Assembly (NCBI GenBank): GCA_035708085.1
Contig: DASSTE010000060.1
Span: 1-32,443 of the forward strand
Direction: 5' to 3'
From: DASSBR01 sp035708085
Lineage (GTDB): Bacteria; Pseudomonadota; Gammaproteobacteria; Natronospirales; DASSBR01
DNA length: 32,443 bases
Both the position numbers and the translations under genes were made by a program. Shown here piece by piece: positions 10,146 to 19,110 of the stretch (the stretch's first letter is position 1; each line of letters opens with the position of its first letter). The notes under the pieces were generated by a model, which did no database searches, was not told the DNA's origin, and saw nothing but the letters and a program-made list of their open reading frames with translations.

Positions 10146-10231
10146 AGTCGCTAGGACTGAGTCGCTAGGACTGAGTGGAAGAGTGGTTCGTTCTTACTTA
10201 GTCCTAGCGACTAGCTACTAGCCACTAGACA
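10146..10231. repeat. CTAG-rich tandem and inverted repeat between rpsU and tsaD
   Basis: The 14-mer AGTCGCTAGGACTG is repeated in tandem (10146-10159, 10160-10173). Its first 13 bases recur inverted at 10200-10212, giving a potential long stem-loop with a loop of about 26 bases. The right arm continues as four 7-base units of the form CTAGNNA (CTAGCGA, CTAGCTA, CTAGCCA, CTAGACA; 10204-10231). CTAG, normally rare in Proteobacteria, occurs six times in about 80 bases. It lies between the divergent rpsU and tsaD promoters. No open frame or terminator T-tract is present; its function is unknown. Confidence 0.8.
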
Positions 10232-10289
10232 GATAGCAGATCAGGCACGATTAGTTCATCATTACGCCTCTACTCGTCCCGAAGCCACC

Positions 10290-11309
10290 ATGCGAATCCT
10301 CGGAATCGAAACCTCCTGCGACGAAACCGCCGCCGCCGTTTATGACGGCGAGCGCGGGCTGCTCGCGCACGCGCTCTACAGCCAGGTCAAAATGCACGCC
10401 CAGTACGGCGGCGTGGTGCCGGAGCTGGCGTCGCGCGATCATATCCGCAAGCTCGCACCGCTGATTCGTGCCGCACTGGCCGAATCCGGCAGCACACCCG
10501 CCGACATCGACGGCATCGCCTATACCGCGGGGCCCGGTCTCGCCGGCGCGCTGCTGGTCGGCATTTGCCTGGCGCGCTCGCTCGCGTTTGCATGGCAGAA
10601 GCCGGCGCTCGGCGTGCATCACATGGAAGGCCACCTGCTCGCGCCGATGCTGGAATCGCCGGCGCCGCAGTTTCCGTTTCTCGCGCTGCTGGTGTCGGGC
10701 GGTCACACGCTGCTGGTCGAGGTCGCTGGCCTTGGCCAATATCGGATTCTGGGCGAGTCGATCGACGATGCGGTCGGCGAGGCCTTCGACAAAACCGCGA
10801 AGCTCCTCGGGCTGCCGTACCCGGGCGGCCCGGCGCTCGCCAGGCTTGCCGAGGCTGGCGACCCGGCCCGCTTCAAGCTGCCGCGGCCGATGGCCGACCG
10901 GCCCGGCTTCGATTTCAGCTTCAGCGGCCTGAAAACCGCGGTGCTCGTCGCGCTCAGGCAGCACGATCCGCTCGACGATCAGGGCCGCGCCGACCTCGCG
11001 CGCGGTTTCGAAGAGGCGGCCGTCGATACGCTCGCGATCAAGTGCGAGCGTGCGCTGGACGCGACCGGCCTCGACCAGCTGGTGGTCGCCGGCGGCGTCG
11101 GCGCCAACAAGCGGCTGCGCGCGCGCCTCACCGATATGCTGGCGGCGCGCGGCGGGCGCGTGTACTTTCCCCGTCTCGCGTTTTGCACCGACAATGGCGC
11201 GATGATCGCCTACGCCGGCTGGGCGCGCCTGAGCGCCGGCGAGGGCGGCACGGCCGACGCGCAGGTGCGTACGCGCTGGCCGCTGAGCGAGCTTGCGCCG
11301 CCACGATAA
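10290..11309 (+). CDS. tsaD: tRNA N6-threonylcarbamoyladenosine transferase
   Basis: A 339-residue ASKHA-fold enzyme that transfers the threonylcarbamoyl group from TC-AMP to A37 of ANN-decoding tRNAs, working with TsaB and TsaE in the cytoplasm. It begins MRILGIETSCDETAAAVYDG, the family start. The metal ligands H111 and H115 are in the HHMEGH motif, LVSGGHT follows, and the C-terminal NGAMIAYAG motif is present. Length equals that of E. coli TsaD. The ATG at 10290 has only a weak ribosome-binding site. Its tRNA substrates would include the tRNA-Ile(CAU) gene in this window, whose A37 is the first base after the intron. folB follows 18 bases downstream. Confidence 0.98.
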   Translation: MRILGIETSCDETAAAVYDGERGLLAHALYSQVKMHAQYGGVVPELASRDHIRKLAPLIRAALAESGSTPADIDGIAYTAGPGLAGALLVGICLARSLAFAWQKPALGVHHMEGHLLAPMLESPAPQFPFLALLVSGGHTLLVEVAGLGQYRILGESIDDAVGEAFDKTAKLLGLPYPGGPALARLAEAGDPARFKLPRPMADRPGFDFSFSGLKTAVLVALRQHDPLDDQGRADLARGFEEAAVDTLAIKCERALDATGLDQLVVAGGVGANKRLRARLTDMLAARGGRVYFPRLAFCTDNGAMIAYAGWARLSAGEGGTADAQVRTRWPLSELAPPR

Positions 11310-11327
11310 ATAAGGAGGGAGCAATCT

Positions 11328-11687
11328 TTGGACATCGTTTTTATCCGCGATTTACGCATCGAAACGGTGGTCGGCATCTATGACTGGGAGCGCAAGGTGC
11401 GCCAGACCGTCAGCATCGATCTCGACATGGCGACCGACATCCGCCAGGCCGCGGCAACTGACAAGATCGTCGACGCGCTCGACTACAAGGCTGTTGCGAA
11501 GAGGCTGATCGCCTACGTTGAGGCGCAAAGCTTCGAGCTGGTCGAAACGCTGGCCGAGCGAATCGCCGAGATCGTGTTGGCGGAGTTCCCGGTGCCGTGG
11601 CTGCGCCTGATGCTCAGCAAGCCCGGCGCCGTGCGCGGCAGCAAGAGCGTGGGCGTCATCATTGAGCGCGGCACCCGGAATGGTTGA
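11328..11687 (+). CDS. folB: dihydroneopterin aldolase
   Basis: A 119-residue folate-pathway enzyme that converts 7,8-dihydroneopterin to 6-hydroxymethyl-7,8-dihydropterin and glycolaldehyde. It begins MDIVFIRDLRIETVVGIYDW and carries the family motifs VDALDYKAVAKR and ETLAERIAE (catalytic-region Glu/Lys/Tyr set), ending with LSKPGAVRGSKSVGVIIER. The start codon is TTG (11328), supported by a strong AAGGAGGG at 11312-11319. It lies 18 bases after tsaD and overlaps folK, so the three genes probably form one transcript. The tsaD-folB-folK neighbourhood is common in Gammaproteobacteria. Confidence 0.97.
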   Translation: MDIVFIRDLRIETVVGIYDWERKVRQTVSIDLDMATDIRQAAATDKIVDALDYKAVAKRLIAYVEAQSFELVETLAERIAEIVLAEFPVPWLRLMLSKPGAVRGSKSVGVIIERGTRNG

Positions 11688-12162
11688 GGTGTTTGTCGGC
11701 GTTGGCAGCAACGTCGAGCCTGCGCGCCATGTGCAGATGGGCCTGGACGCGCTGGCCGAGCGCTTCGGCCCGCTGCGCCGCTCGACGATCTGGCGCTCGC
11801 GCGCGGTCGGCTTCCACGGCAACGATTTTTACAATCTTGTCGTGGCGTTCAACACCGATCTCGAGATTCACGCGCTCGATACCGCGCTCGACGCCATCGA
11901 AACCGCCTGCGGCCGCGACCGCGGCGGGCCCCGGTTCGCACCGCGCACGCTGGACCTCGACTTGCTGCTGTACGATGATGTCGTCCTCGACGAGCCGGGC
12001 CTGACGATCCCGCGCGGCGAGATTCTCGACTACGCGTTCGTGCTCCGGCCGCTGGCGGAACTCGCCGGCGAGCGCCGTCACCCGCTGACCGGCCTCACCT
12101 TTGCCGAGCATTGGCGGCAATTCGAGACCGACGAGCCGCCGCTGGTAGCGGTTGACGATTGA
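11680..12162 (+). CDS. folK: 2-amino-4-hydroxy-6-hydroxymethyldihydropteridine pyrophosphokinase
   Basis: A 160-residue HPPK that uses ATP to pyrophosphorylate the FolB product, the next folate step. It shows FVGVGSNVEP at the N-terminus, FYNLVVAF in the middle and the signature RDRGGPRFAPRTLDLDLLLY near residue 85, where the Mg-binding Asp residues and ATP-contacting Arg residues sit. The ATG at 11680 overlaps the folB stop by 8 bases, a coupled start. The frame could be extended to TTG 11662, but the ATG gives the normal family start (MVEVFVGVGSN). Confidence 0.96.
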   Translation: MVEVFVGVGSNVEPARHVQMGLDALAERFGPLRRSTIWRSRAVGFHGNDFYNLVVAFNTDLEIHALDTALDAIETACGRDRGGPRFAPRTLDLDLLLYDDVVLDEPGLTIPRGEILDYAFVLRPLAELAGERRHPLTGLTFAEHWRQFETDEPPLVAVDD

Positions 12163-12251
12163 CGGAACAATCCCAAACGGCCGCGGTCAGAGACAGACAG
12201 CGCGCCGTCAAAAGCCGTCGATACCTACATATATAAAAAGGAGATAGCGTC

Positions 12252-14996
12252 ATGCGCTTGTCCCGCATTGTGATGTTGCTTGCCGCTTGCGGCGCCCTGG
12301 CCGCCTGCAGCAACCCGGGTTCATCTTCAAAGACGGCCCAGGCCGATCCGCCATCCGCCAATTCGCAGCAGCAGGCCGTGCCGAACGGCGAGCTGTCGAA
12401 CGACGTGCAGCCGCTGGCCTACACGCTCGACTTCACGATGGATCCGGACAATGCCGGCTACAGCGGCCACGAGAACATCAGCATCAAGCTGAACAAGCCG
12501 AGCAACCTCATCTGGATTCACGGCCGCGGCATCGACGTGTCGAACGCCAAGCTGGTGCTCGCCGACGGCAAGTCCCTCGACATTCAATACAAGCAGATGA
12601 ACCGGGACGGCGTCGCCAAGCTGACGCTGCCGCAGACGGTGTCGCCGCAGAAGGCGCACATCGTGCTGAGCTTTACGCGCAAGTATCCGCAAGGCCTGCA
12701 GGGTGCCTACAAGGTCAAGGCCGACGGCATCAATTACATCTTCACGCAGTTCGAGCCGATCGCCGCGCGCCGCGCGTTCGTGAGCTTCGACCAGCCCGAC
12801 TTCAAGACGCCGTTCACCTACAGCTTCACCGTGCCGAGTAACGACAAGGTCGTGGCAAATACACCGGTCAAGTCGAAGACCGACGCCGGCAACGGCATGA
12901 CCAAGTGGCAGTTCATGACTACCAAGCCGCTGCCGACGTATCTCGTCGCCTGGGCGGTCGGGCCGCTCGACATCGTCAAGGGGCCGCCGATTCCGCCCAA
13001 CGATCTGCGCGATCATCCGGTGCCGGTTTACGGCGTGACCGTCAAGGGCAAGGGCGATCAGATCAAATATGCGATCGACCATGCCGGCGAAATCATCCAG
13101 ACCGAAGAGAAGTACTACGGCATCGGCTACCCGTGGAAGAAGCTGTCGCTGATCGCGGTGCCCGATTTCTGGGCCGGCGCAATGGAAAATCCCGGCGCCG
13201 TCACCTTCCGCGACAGCCTGCTGCTGATGGACCCGAAGACCGCGCCGACCAGCCAGAAGCGCGCCTACTGGAGCGTGGCCGCGCATGAGCTCGGTCACCA
13301 GTGGACCGGTGACCTCGTCACGGTGCCGTGGTGGAACGACATCTGGCTGAACGAGGCGTTCGCGACCTGGCAGGCGCAGAAGGTCATGGATGAACTGCAT
13401 CCGGAATGGCATCCGAAGATGGACGCGCTCGAGAGCCGCGTGCGCATCATGCGCGCCGATTCGCTGATGTCGGCGCGCGCCATCCGCCAGCCGATCAAGA
13501 ACAACGGCGACATCTGGAACGCGTTCGACGGCATTACCTATCAGAAGGGTGCCGCCGTCATCAGTATGTTCGAAAACTACGTCGGGCCGGAGAAGTTCCG
13601 CCAGGGCATGCACAATTACCTTGAGCAGAACGCCTACGGCAGCGCAAATCTCGACGACTTCCTGACGGCCATTTCGAAGGCGGCGGGCAAAAACGTCGCC
13701 CCGGCGTTCAAGACCTTCCTGAACCAGCCGGGCGTGCCGATGGTCGACGTCACGCTGACGATGCAGAACGGCAAGCCGATCGCGCACCTGGTGCAGTCGC
13801 GTTACCTGCCGCTCGGCTCGACCGGCAATCGTCAGAGCGAACACTGGGACATTCCCGTCTGTATGCGCTATCCGGTGGACGGCCATGCGACGCAGCAGTG
13901 CTACATGCTGACGCAGCACAGCGCCGATGTCGCGCTGAACACGGATTCGAAGCCGGCCTGGTTCATGCCCAACGCCGAGGGCAACGGCTATTACGAGTGG
14001 TCGCTCGGCCACACCGGCTACGGCGAGCTGACAAAGTCGCTCGACCAGTTAAGCGCCGTCGGCCAGATGTCGCTCGCCGGCAGCATCGAGGCGGCGTTCC
14101 ACGCCGGCGAGATCGACACCGCGCAGGCAATGCAGGCGCTCGCGCCGCTCGCTCACTCCAGGTATGAGCCGGTGGCCGAGGAGCCGATGGGCCTGATCAG
14201 CTTTGCTCACGACCGGCTGTTGTCCGGCAAGGCGAAGCAGGGCGCCGAAGCATTCGCGCGCAAGCTGTACAGCCAATACGATGTTGCCGGCGACTTCAAG
14301 CCGAACGGGGCACCGCAGGACGCCAACCAGAGCGCGTTCGAGGCGCAGGTTGCCGAGTTCCTGATCGACACCGGTCACGATCGGAAGGTGCAGAAGGCCG
14401 CGGCCGCCGCCGGCGAGCGCCTGCTGGGGCTGGACGACCATGGCAAGGTGGACCTGACCGCGATCGATGCCGACTTCGCGCCGGCCGCGCTGACGGCCGC
14501 GGTACGTACCGACGGTAAGCCGGTGTTCGATGCGCTGGACAAGGTGTTCGAGCACGCGTCGACCCCATTCGCGCGCAACACGAGTCTCGCCGCGATGGCC
14601 AACGCCACCGAGCCCAAGCTCGCTCAGCGCATTCGCGCGATGGCATTGAAGCCCGGCCTGCTGCGGCAGAACGAGATCCCGCGTGTCGTGTTCAGCCAGT
14701 TCGAGCAGCCCGAAACGCGGGCGGCGTCCTGGCAGTGGCTGCAATCGAACTTCGACCAGCTCGTCAAGGTGCTGCCGGACAACTACGTCTCGCGGCTCGC
14801 CGCGGTCGGCCGGGTGTTCTGCAGCAACGACAAGGCGGCCGAGGTGAAGTCATTCTTCCAGGGCCGCATGAAGAAGTATCCGGCGAGCCGGCGCACGCTG
14901 GCCGAGTCGCTGGAAGCAGTGCACCTGTGTGCGGCGCAACGCCAGCAACAGAGCGCATCCGCCGACAAGTTCTTCAGCCGCTTTAATGGAAGCTGA
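12252..14996 (+). CDS. M1 family metallo-aminopeptidase, lipoprotein (tandem copy 1)
   Basis: A 914-residue zinc aminopeptidase predicted to be membrane-anchored by lipid. The signal peptide ends in LAAC-S (Cys19); Ser at +2 favours the outer membrane. The M1 fold follows: an N-terminal beta domain, the exopeptidase motif GAMEN at 309-313, zinc site HELGH at 345-349 with the third ligand E368 (HExxH-x18-E), and a long helical C-terminal domain. It should trim N-terminal residues from peptides in the periplasm or at the cell surface; substrate preference is unknown. ATG 12252 has AAGGAG at 12238-12243. It lies 89 bases after folK and is followed by its paralogue. It is longer than E. coli PepN (870), mostly because of the exported leader and linker. 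Confidence 0.95.
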   Translation: MRLSRIVMLLAACGALAACSNPGSSSKTAQADPPSANSQQQAVPNGELSNDVQPLAYTLDFTMDPDNAGYSGHENISIKLNKPSNLIWIHGRGIDVSNAKLVLADGKSLDIQYKQMNRDGVAKLTLPQTVSPQKAHIVLSFTRKYPQGLQGAYKVKADGINYIFTQFEPIAARRAFVSFDQPDFKTPFTYSFTVPSNDKVVANTPVKSKTDAGNGMTKWQFMTTKPLPTYLVAWAVGPLDIVKGPPIPPNDLRDHPVPVYGVTVKGKGDQIKYAIDHAGEIIQTEEKYYGIGYPWKKLSLIAVPDFWAGAMENPGAVTFRDSLLLMDPKTAPTSQKRAYWSVAAHELGHQWTGDLVTVPWWNDIWLNEAFATWQAQKVMDELHPEWHPKMDALESRVRIMRADSLMSARAIRQPIKNNGDIWNAFDGITYQKGAAVISMFENYVGPEKFRQGMHNYLEQNAYGSANLDDFLTAISKAAGKNVAPAFKTFLNQPGVPMVDVTLTMQNGKPIAHLVQSRYLPLGSTGNRQSEHWDIPVCMRYPVDGHATQQCYMLTQHSADVALNTDSKPAWFMPNAEGNGYYEWSLGHTGYGELTKSLDQLSAVGQMSLAGSIEAAFHAGEIDTAQAMQALAPLAHSRYEPVAEEPMGLISFAHDRLLSGKAKQGAEAFARKLYSQYDVAGDFKPNGAPQDANQSAFEAQVAEFLIDTGHDRKVQKAAAAAGERLLGLDDHGKVDLTAIDADFAPAALTAAVRTDGKPVFDALDKVFEHASTPFARNTSLAAMANATEPKLAQRIRAMALKPGLLRQNEIPRVVFSQFEQPETRAASWQWLQSNFDQLVKVLPDNYVSRLAAVGRVFCSNDKAAEVKSFFQGRMKKYPASRRTLAESLEAVHLCAAQRQQQSASADKFFSRFNGS

Positions 14997-15053
14997 ATAA
15001 AGTCATCCCGACTTTTTCGGTTGGCACGTCCTTGTGTCAAGGGCATTACGACT

Positions 15054-15078
15054 GGCGGCGGCTGGACAGGCCGCCGCC
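15054..15078 (+). other. GC hairpin between the tandem M1 genes
   Basis: Arms GGCGGCGGC (15054-15062) and GCCGCCGCC (15070-15078) form a 9-bp stem with a 7-base loop, 57 bases after the first M1 stop and 44 before the second start. No T-tract follows (next bases AAAGCCG). It may attenuate or stabilise the two-gene message; termination is not well supported. Confidence 0.45.
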
Positions 15079-15122
15079 AAAGCCGTTAAATACGAAGCCT
15101 GTTCACAAATAAGGGACGGATC

Positions 15123-17867
15123 ATGCGCCTACCCCGAATCGTATTGTTGCTGGCTGCCTGCGGCGCGCTCGCCGCCTGCGGCACTCAGAACGCTTCTTCG
15201 CAACAGCAGACGGCCCAGGCGGATCCGCCGTCGGCGACGAACACCAGCCAGCAGGGCGTGCCGACCGGCCGTCTGCCGACCGATGTGCAGCCGCTTGCCT
15301 ACAACATCGACTTCACGATGGACCCGGACAAGGCGTATTTCACCGCGCACGAGGTGTTGACGGTCGATCTCAAGCAGCCGACGGACACGATCTGGTTTCA
15401 CAGCCAGAACATCGATATCAAGAGCATCAAGCTGGCGCTCGCGAACGGCAAGACCCTGAACCTTCGGTTCAGGCAGGTCAACGACGACGGCGTCGCCAAG
15501 CTCAGCCTGCCGAAGACCGTGCAGCCGCAGAAGGCGCGCATCGTTATCGACTTCAAGAACCCGTACTCGCCGGGCCTGCTGGGCGCGTACAAGGTGAAGG
15601 ACGACGGCAACAATTACATCTTCACGCAGTTCGAGGCGATCGCCGCGCGGCGCGCGTTCCCGAGCTTCGACGAGCCGGCGTTCAAGACGCCCTACACCTA
15701 CAGCTTTACCGTGCCGAAGGACGACAAGGTCGTCGCCAATACGCCGGTCGAATCCAAGACTGACGCCGGCAACGGCATGATCAAGTGGCAGTTCATGACC
15801 ACCAAGCCCTTGCCGACGTATCTTGTCGCGTGGGCGGTCGGGCCGCTCGATATCGTCCAGGGGCCGTCGATCCCGGCCAATGACCTGCGCGATCATCCGG
15901 TGCCCGTCTACGGCGTCACCGTCAAGGGCAAGGGCGACCAGATTCAGTACGCGATCGACCACGCCGGCGAAATCGTGCAGGCCGAGGAGAAGTATTACGG
16001 GATCGGTTATCCGTGGAAGAAGCTGTCGCTGATCGCGGTGCCGGACTTCAGCGCCGGCGCGATGGAGAATGCCGGCGCGATTACGTTCCGCGACGTGCTG
16101 CTGCTGATGGATCCAAAAACCGCTCCGACCTGGCAGAAGCGCGCCTACTGGAGCGTTGCCGCGCACGAACTGGGCCACATGTGGACCGGCGATCTCGTGA
16201 CCGTGCCGTGGTGGAACGACATCTGGCTGAACGAGGCGTTCGCGACCTGGATGGAACAGAAGATCATGGTCGAGCTGCACCCGGACTGGAATCCGAAGAT
16301 GGATATCCTCAATACCCGGCAAGGCGCGATGCACGCGGATTCGCTGGTCTCGGCGCGGGCCATCCGCCAGCCGATCAAGAACACCGGCGACATCAAGAAC
16401 GCGTTCGACGGCATCACCTATTCCAAGGGTGCGGCTGTCATCAGCATGTTTGAGAACTACGTCGGCGCCGACAAGTTCCGCGCCGGCATGCACAACTACC
16501 TCGAGGAAAACGCTTACGGCAGCGCCAACCTCGACGACTTCCTGAACGCGATTTCGAAAGCCGCCGGCAAGAACATCGGACCGGCGTTCAAGACGTTCCT
16601 CAATCAGCCGGGCCTGCCGATGGTCGAGGCGACGCTCAAGATGGACAACGGCAAGCCGACCGTGCATCTGGTGCAGTCGCGCTATCTGCCGGTGGGCTCG
16701 TCCGGCAACCGCGAGGGCGAGCATTGGGACATCCCGGTCTGCATGCGCTATCCCGTCGACGGCCACGCGACGCAGCAGTGTTACATGCTCACCCAGCACA
16801 GCGCCGACGTGACGCTGAACGGCGACAAGCTGCCGGCGTGGTTCATGCCCAACACCGAGGGTGTCGGCTACTACCAGTGGTCGCTGGGCAACACCGGTTA
16901 TGCCGAGCTGACCAAGTCGCTCGACCAGCTCACGCCGGTCGGTCAGATGTCGCTCGCCGGCAGCATCGAGGCGGCGTTCGACGCCGGCAAGATCGACACC
17001 ATTCAGGCGATGAAAGCGCTGGCGCCGCTCGCGCATTCGAAGAACGAGCCGGTCGCCGAGGAGCCGATGAGCCTGCTCAAGTTCGCGCATGAATGGCTGG
17101 TGACCGGCAAGGATAAGGATGCGCTCGAAGCCTATGCCCGAAAGCTTTATGGCCAGTACAAGGTGGCCGGCGACTTCAAGAAGGGCGGCGCGCCGGACGA
17201 CGCGAACCAGCGCGAGTTCGAGGCCGAAGTCGCGAAATTCCTCGCCGACACCGCCCGCGACCGGCAGGTGCGCCAGGCGGCCGACGATGCCGCAGCGCGA
17301 CTACTCGGTCTCGGCAATAACGGCAAACCGGACTTGACCGCGGTGGCGTCGGACTTCGTGCCGGTCGCCCTGACCGTGGCGGTGCAGGACGAGGGCAAAC
17401 CGGTGTTCGACGCGCTCGACCAGGTTTATCGGAATGCGCAAAATCCGATGGTCCGCGGCGTGGCGTTGGGCGCGATGGCCAGCGCCACCGATCCGCAACT
17501 GGCCGCCAGGGTACGTGCCATGTCGCTCGATCCGAACGTGGTCCGGCAGAATGAAGTGCTGCTTATCTGGCGCGACCAGATCAGCCAGCCGGAGACGCGC
17601 GAGGCGACCTGGCAGTGGTTCAAGAAGAACTTCAAACGGGCCGTCGCGCGCGTGTCGGCCGACCACATGGGCCGGCTGCCGATGATCGCCGAGGCTTTCT
17701 GCAGCGATAAGAAGGCGGAAGAGGTGAAAAGCTTTCTGGCGCCGCGGCTGGCAAAGTATCCGGCCACTCACCGGGCCATGCGCCAGGCGATGGAGGCCGC
17801 GCACCTGTGCGCGGCACGGCGCAAGGCGCAAAGCCCGTCGGCCGAGAAGTTCTTCAGTCAGCAGTAG
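15123..17867 (+). CDS. M1 family metallo-aminopeptidase, lipoprotein (tandem copy 2)
   Basis: A 914-residue paralogue of the preceding gene with the same architecture. The lipoprotein signal peptide ends LAAC-G (Cys19), so the +2 residue is Gly, not Ser. GAMEN lies at 312-316, the zinc site HELGH at 348-352, and the third ligand is E371. All catalytic residues are kept, so both copies should be active. Differences include W-to-S before the GAMEN loop and Q-to-M after HELGH, positions close enough to the active site that they might shift substrate choice (inference). ATG 15123 has AAGGGACGG just upstream. A hairpin with a T-rich tail follows at 17889-17915. Confidence 0.95.
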   Translation: MRLPRIVLLLAACGALAACGTQNASSQQQTAQADPPSATNTSQQGVPTGRLPTDVQPLAYNIDFTMDPDKAYFTAHEVLTVDLKQPTDTIWFHSQNIDIKSIKLALANGKTLNLRFRQVNDDGVAKLSLPKTVQPQKARIVIDFKNPYSPGLLGAYKVKDDGNNYIFTQFEAIAARRAFPSFDEPAFKTPYTYSFTVPKDDKVVANTPVESKTDAGNGMIKWQFMTTKPLPTYLVAWAVGPLDIVQGPSIPANDLRDHPVPVYGVTVKGKGDQIQYAIDHAGEIVQAEEKYYGIGYPWKKLSLIAVPDFSAGAMENAGAITFRDVLLLMDPKTAPTWQKRAYWSVAAHELGHMWTGDLVTVPWWNDIWLNEAFATWMEQKIMVELHPDWNPKMDILNTRQGAMHADSLVSARAIRQPIKNTGDIKNAFDGITYSKGAAVISMFENYVGADKFRAGMHNYLEENAYGSANLDDFLNAISKAAGKNIGPAFKTFLNQPGLPMVEATLKMDNGKPTVHLVQSRYLPVGSSGNREGEHWDIPVCMRYPVDGHATQQCYMLTQHSADVTLNGDKLPAWFMPNTEGVGYYQWSLGNTGYAELTKSLDQLTPVGQMSLAGSIEAAFDAGKIDTIQAMKALAPLAHSKNEPVAEEPMSLLKFAHEWLVTGKDKDALEAYARKLYGQYKVAGDFKKGGAPDDANQREFEAEVAKFLADTARDRQVRQAADDAAARLLGLGNNGKPDLTAVASDFVPVALTVAVQDEGKPVFDALDQVYRNAQNPMVRGVALGAMASATDPQLAARVRAMSLDPNVVRQNEVLLIWRDQISQPETREATWQWFKKNFKRAVARVSADHMGRLPMIAEAFCSDKKAEEVKSFLAPRLAKYPATHRAMRQAMEAAHLCAARRKAQSPSAEKFFSQQ

Positions 17868-17888
17868 GCTTGTATGTCCCTGCGAATG

Positions 17889-17915
17889 CGCCGCCTCCGG
17901 GCGGCGTATTCTTTT
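17889..17915 (+). terminator. rho-independent terminator after the tandem M1 genes
   Basis: Stem CGCCGCC (17889-17895) / GGCGGCG (17900-17906) with loop TCCG, followed by TATTCTTTT (17907-17915). It lies 22 bases after the M1 stop and 7 bases before the midA ATG, so a midA promoter would have to overlap it or midA relies on read-through. Confidence 0.75.
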
Positions 17916-17922
17916 AAGTGCA

Positions 17923-19110
17923 ATGAATCTATCCGCTTCCGACTTGCCTCTGCCCGCTGCCGACGCCCGCGCCCACAGCGATCGCCTGCGCGCGCATATC
18001 CTCGATGCCATCGACGCCGCCGGCGGTGCGATTCCGTTCGAACGCTACATGCAACTGGCACTTTATGCCCCCGGTCTCGGCTACTACAGTGCCGGTACGC
18101 AGAAGTTCGGCGAAGCAGGCGACTTCATCACTGCGCCGGAAGTCTCGCCGTTATTTTCCCGGGTAGTCGCGCGCCAATGCGCCGAAATTCTCGCCGCGAG
18201 CGACGGCGAGACCATCCTCGAACTGGGCGCCGGCTCCGGCGCGCTCGCAGCCGCCGCACTGGCTGAGCTCGCGCAAGACCATGCCCTGCCGGCGCATTAC
18301 TGGATTCTCGAAACCAGCGCCGATTTGCGCGCTCGCCAACGCGCGCGGCTCGAACAGTCATTGCCGGCCGAGACGCTCGCGCGGGTCGAATGGCTCGACT
18401 CGCTGCCGGCGGCCACGTTTCGCGGCGTGATTTTCGGTAACGAAGTGCTTGACGCGCTGCCGGTTGCGCGCTTTGCGGCGACGGCCGAGGGGCTGCGCGA
18501 ACAGGGCGTCGCGCGCCACGGAGACGAGTTTGAATGGCGCGACCTGCCGCCGCGGGACGCATTGCGCGACGCCGTTACGACGATCGAGCGCGAGCGCGGC
18601 GAAGCCTTCCCGTCCGGCTACGTGTCGGAGATCAACCTGAATCTGCCGGCGTTTATCCGCGGCCTGGCCGACTGCGTCGAACGCGGTAGCCTCCTGTTTA
18701 TCGATTACGGCTTGCCGCGGGCAGCGTTTTACCTGGCCGAGCGCGCCGCCGGCACGCTGATGTGTCATTACCGCCATCGCGCGCACGCCGACCCGTTTGT
18801 CTATCCGGGCCTGCAGGACATTACCGCGCACGTCGATTTTACTGCGGTGGCCGAAGCCGGCGCCAACGCCGGCCTCGATCTGGACGGTTACACGACCCAG
18901 GCATTTTTCCTGCTCGGGGGCGGCCTGGAATCAATGCTCGCCGGGTCGGACCCCGCCGACACGCGCGCGCACCTCGAACTGACGCGCGAGGTCCAGACGC
19001 TGACCTCGCCCGCCGACATGGGTGAGCGCTTCAAGGCGATCCTGCTCGGCCGCGGCCTCGACAGGCAGCCGAGTGGATTCGCCCTGCACGATCTCAGTTC
19101 GAGGCTTTAG
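17923..19110 (+). CDS. MidA/NDUFAF7-like class I SAM-dependent methyltransferase
   Basis: A 395-residue protein of the DUF185 family. N-terminal motifs are PFERYMQLALYAPGLGYYS and GDFITAPEVSPLF, followed by the SAM-binding loop ELGAGSGALAAAAL at about residue 105 and a NEVLDALPV motif near 170. In mitochondria NDUFAF7 dimethylates an arginine of a complex I subunit; the bacterial members' substrate is unknown, although complex I is a reasonable candidate. The start is slightly uncertain: ATG 17923 has no clear ribosome-binding site and comes 7 bases after a terminator, but it gives a normal N-terminus. The 3' end overlaps the convergent S9 peptidase gene by 17 bases. Confidence 0.9.
   Translation: MNLSASDLPLPAADARAHSDRLRAHILDAIDAAGGAIPFERYMQLALYAPGLGYYSAGTQKFGEAGDFITAPEVSPLFSRVVARQCAEILAASDGETILELGAGSGALAAAALAELAQDHALPAHYWILETSADLRARQRARLEQSLPAETLARVEWLDSLPAATFRGVIFGNEVLDALPVARFAATAEGLREQGVARHGDEFEWRDLPPRDALRDAVTTIERERGEAFPSGYVSEINLNLPAFIRGLADCVERGSLLFIDYGLPRAAFYLAERAAGTLMCHYRHRAHADPFVYPGLQDITAHVDFTAVAEAGANAGLDLDGYTTQAFFLLGGGLESMLAGSDPADTRAHLELTREVQTLTSPADMGERFKAILLGRGLDRQPSGFALHDLSSRL

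Larger units (their letters stand above)
12207..17867 (+). repeat. tandem duplication of an M1 aminopeptidase gene
   Basis: Two head-to-tail genes of exactly equal length (914 codons) start 2871 bases apart. Similarity extends into the leader: CAAAAGCCGTCGATAC near 12210 corresponds to CAAAGCCGTTAAATAC near 15078. Protein identity is highest over the catalytic core and lower in the N-terminal linker and the last 150 or so residues. This supports an old local duplication, with the core under strong constraint or homogenised by gene conversion. Confidence 0.85.

Noticed and set aside
12327..17090. Long minus-strand open frames opposite the two M1 genes (12327-14012 and 15129-17090)
   Set aside because: They mirror each other because the M1 genes are duplicates, and have no recognisable domains, ribosome-binding sites or promoters.
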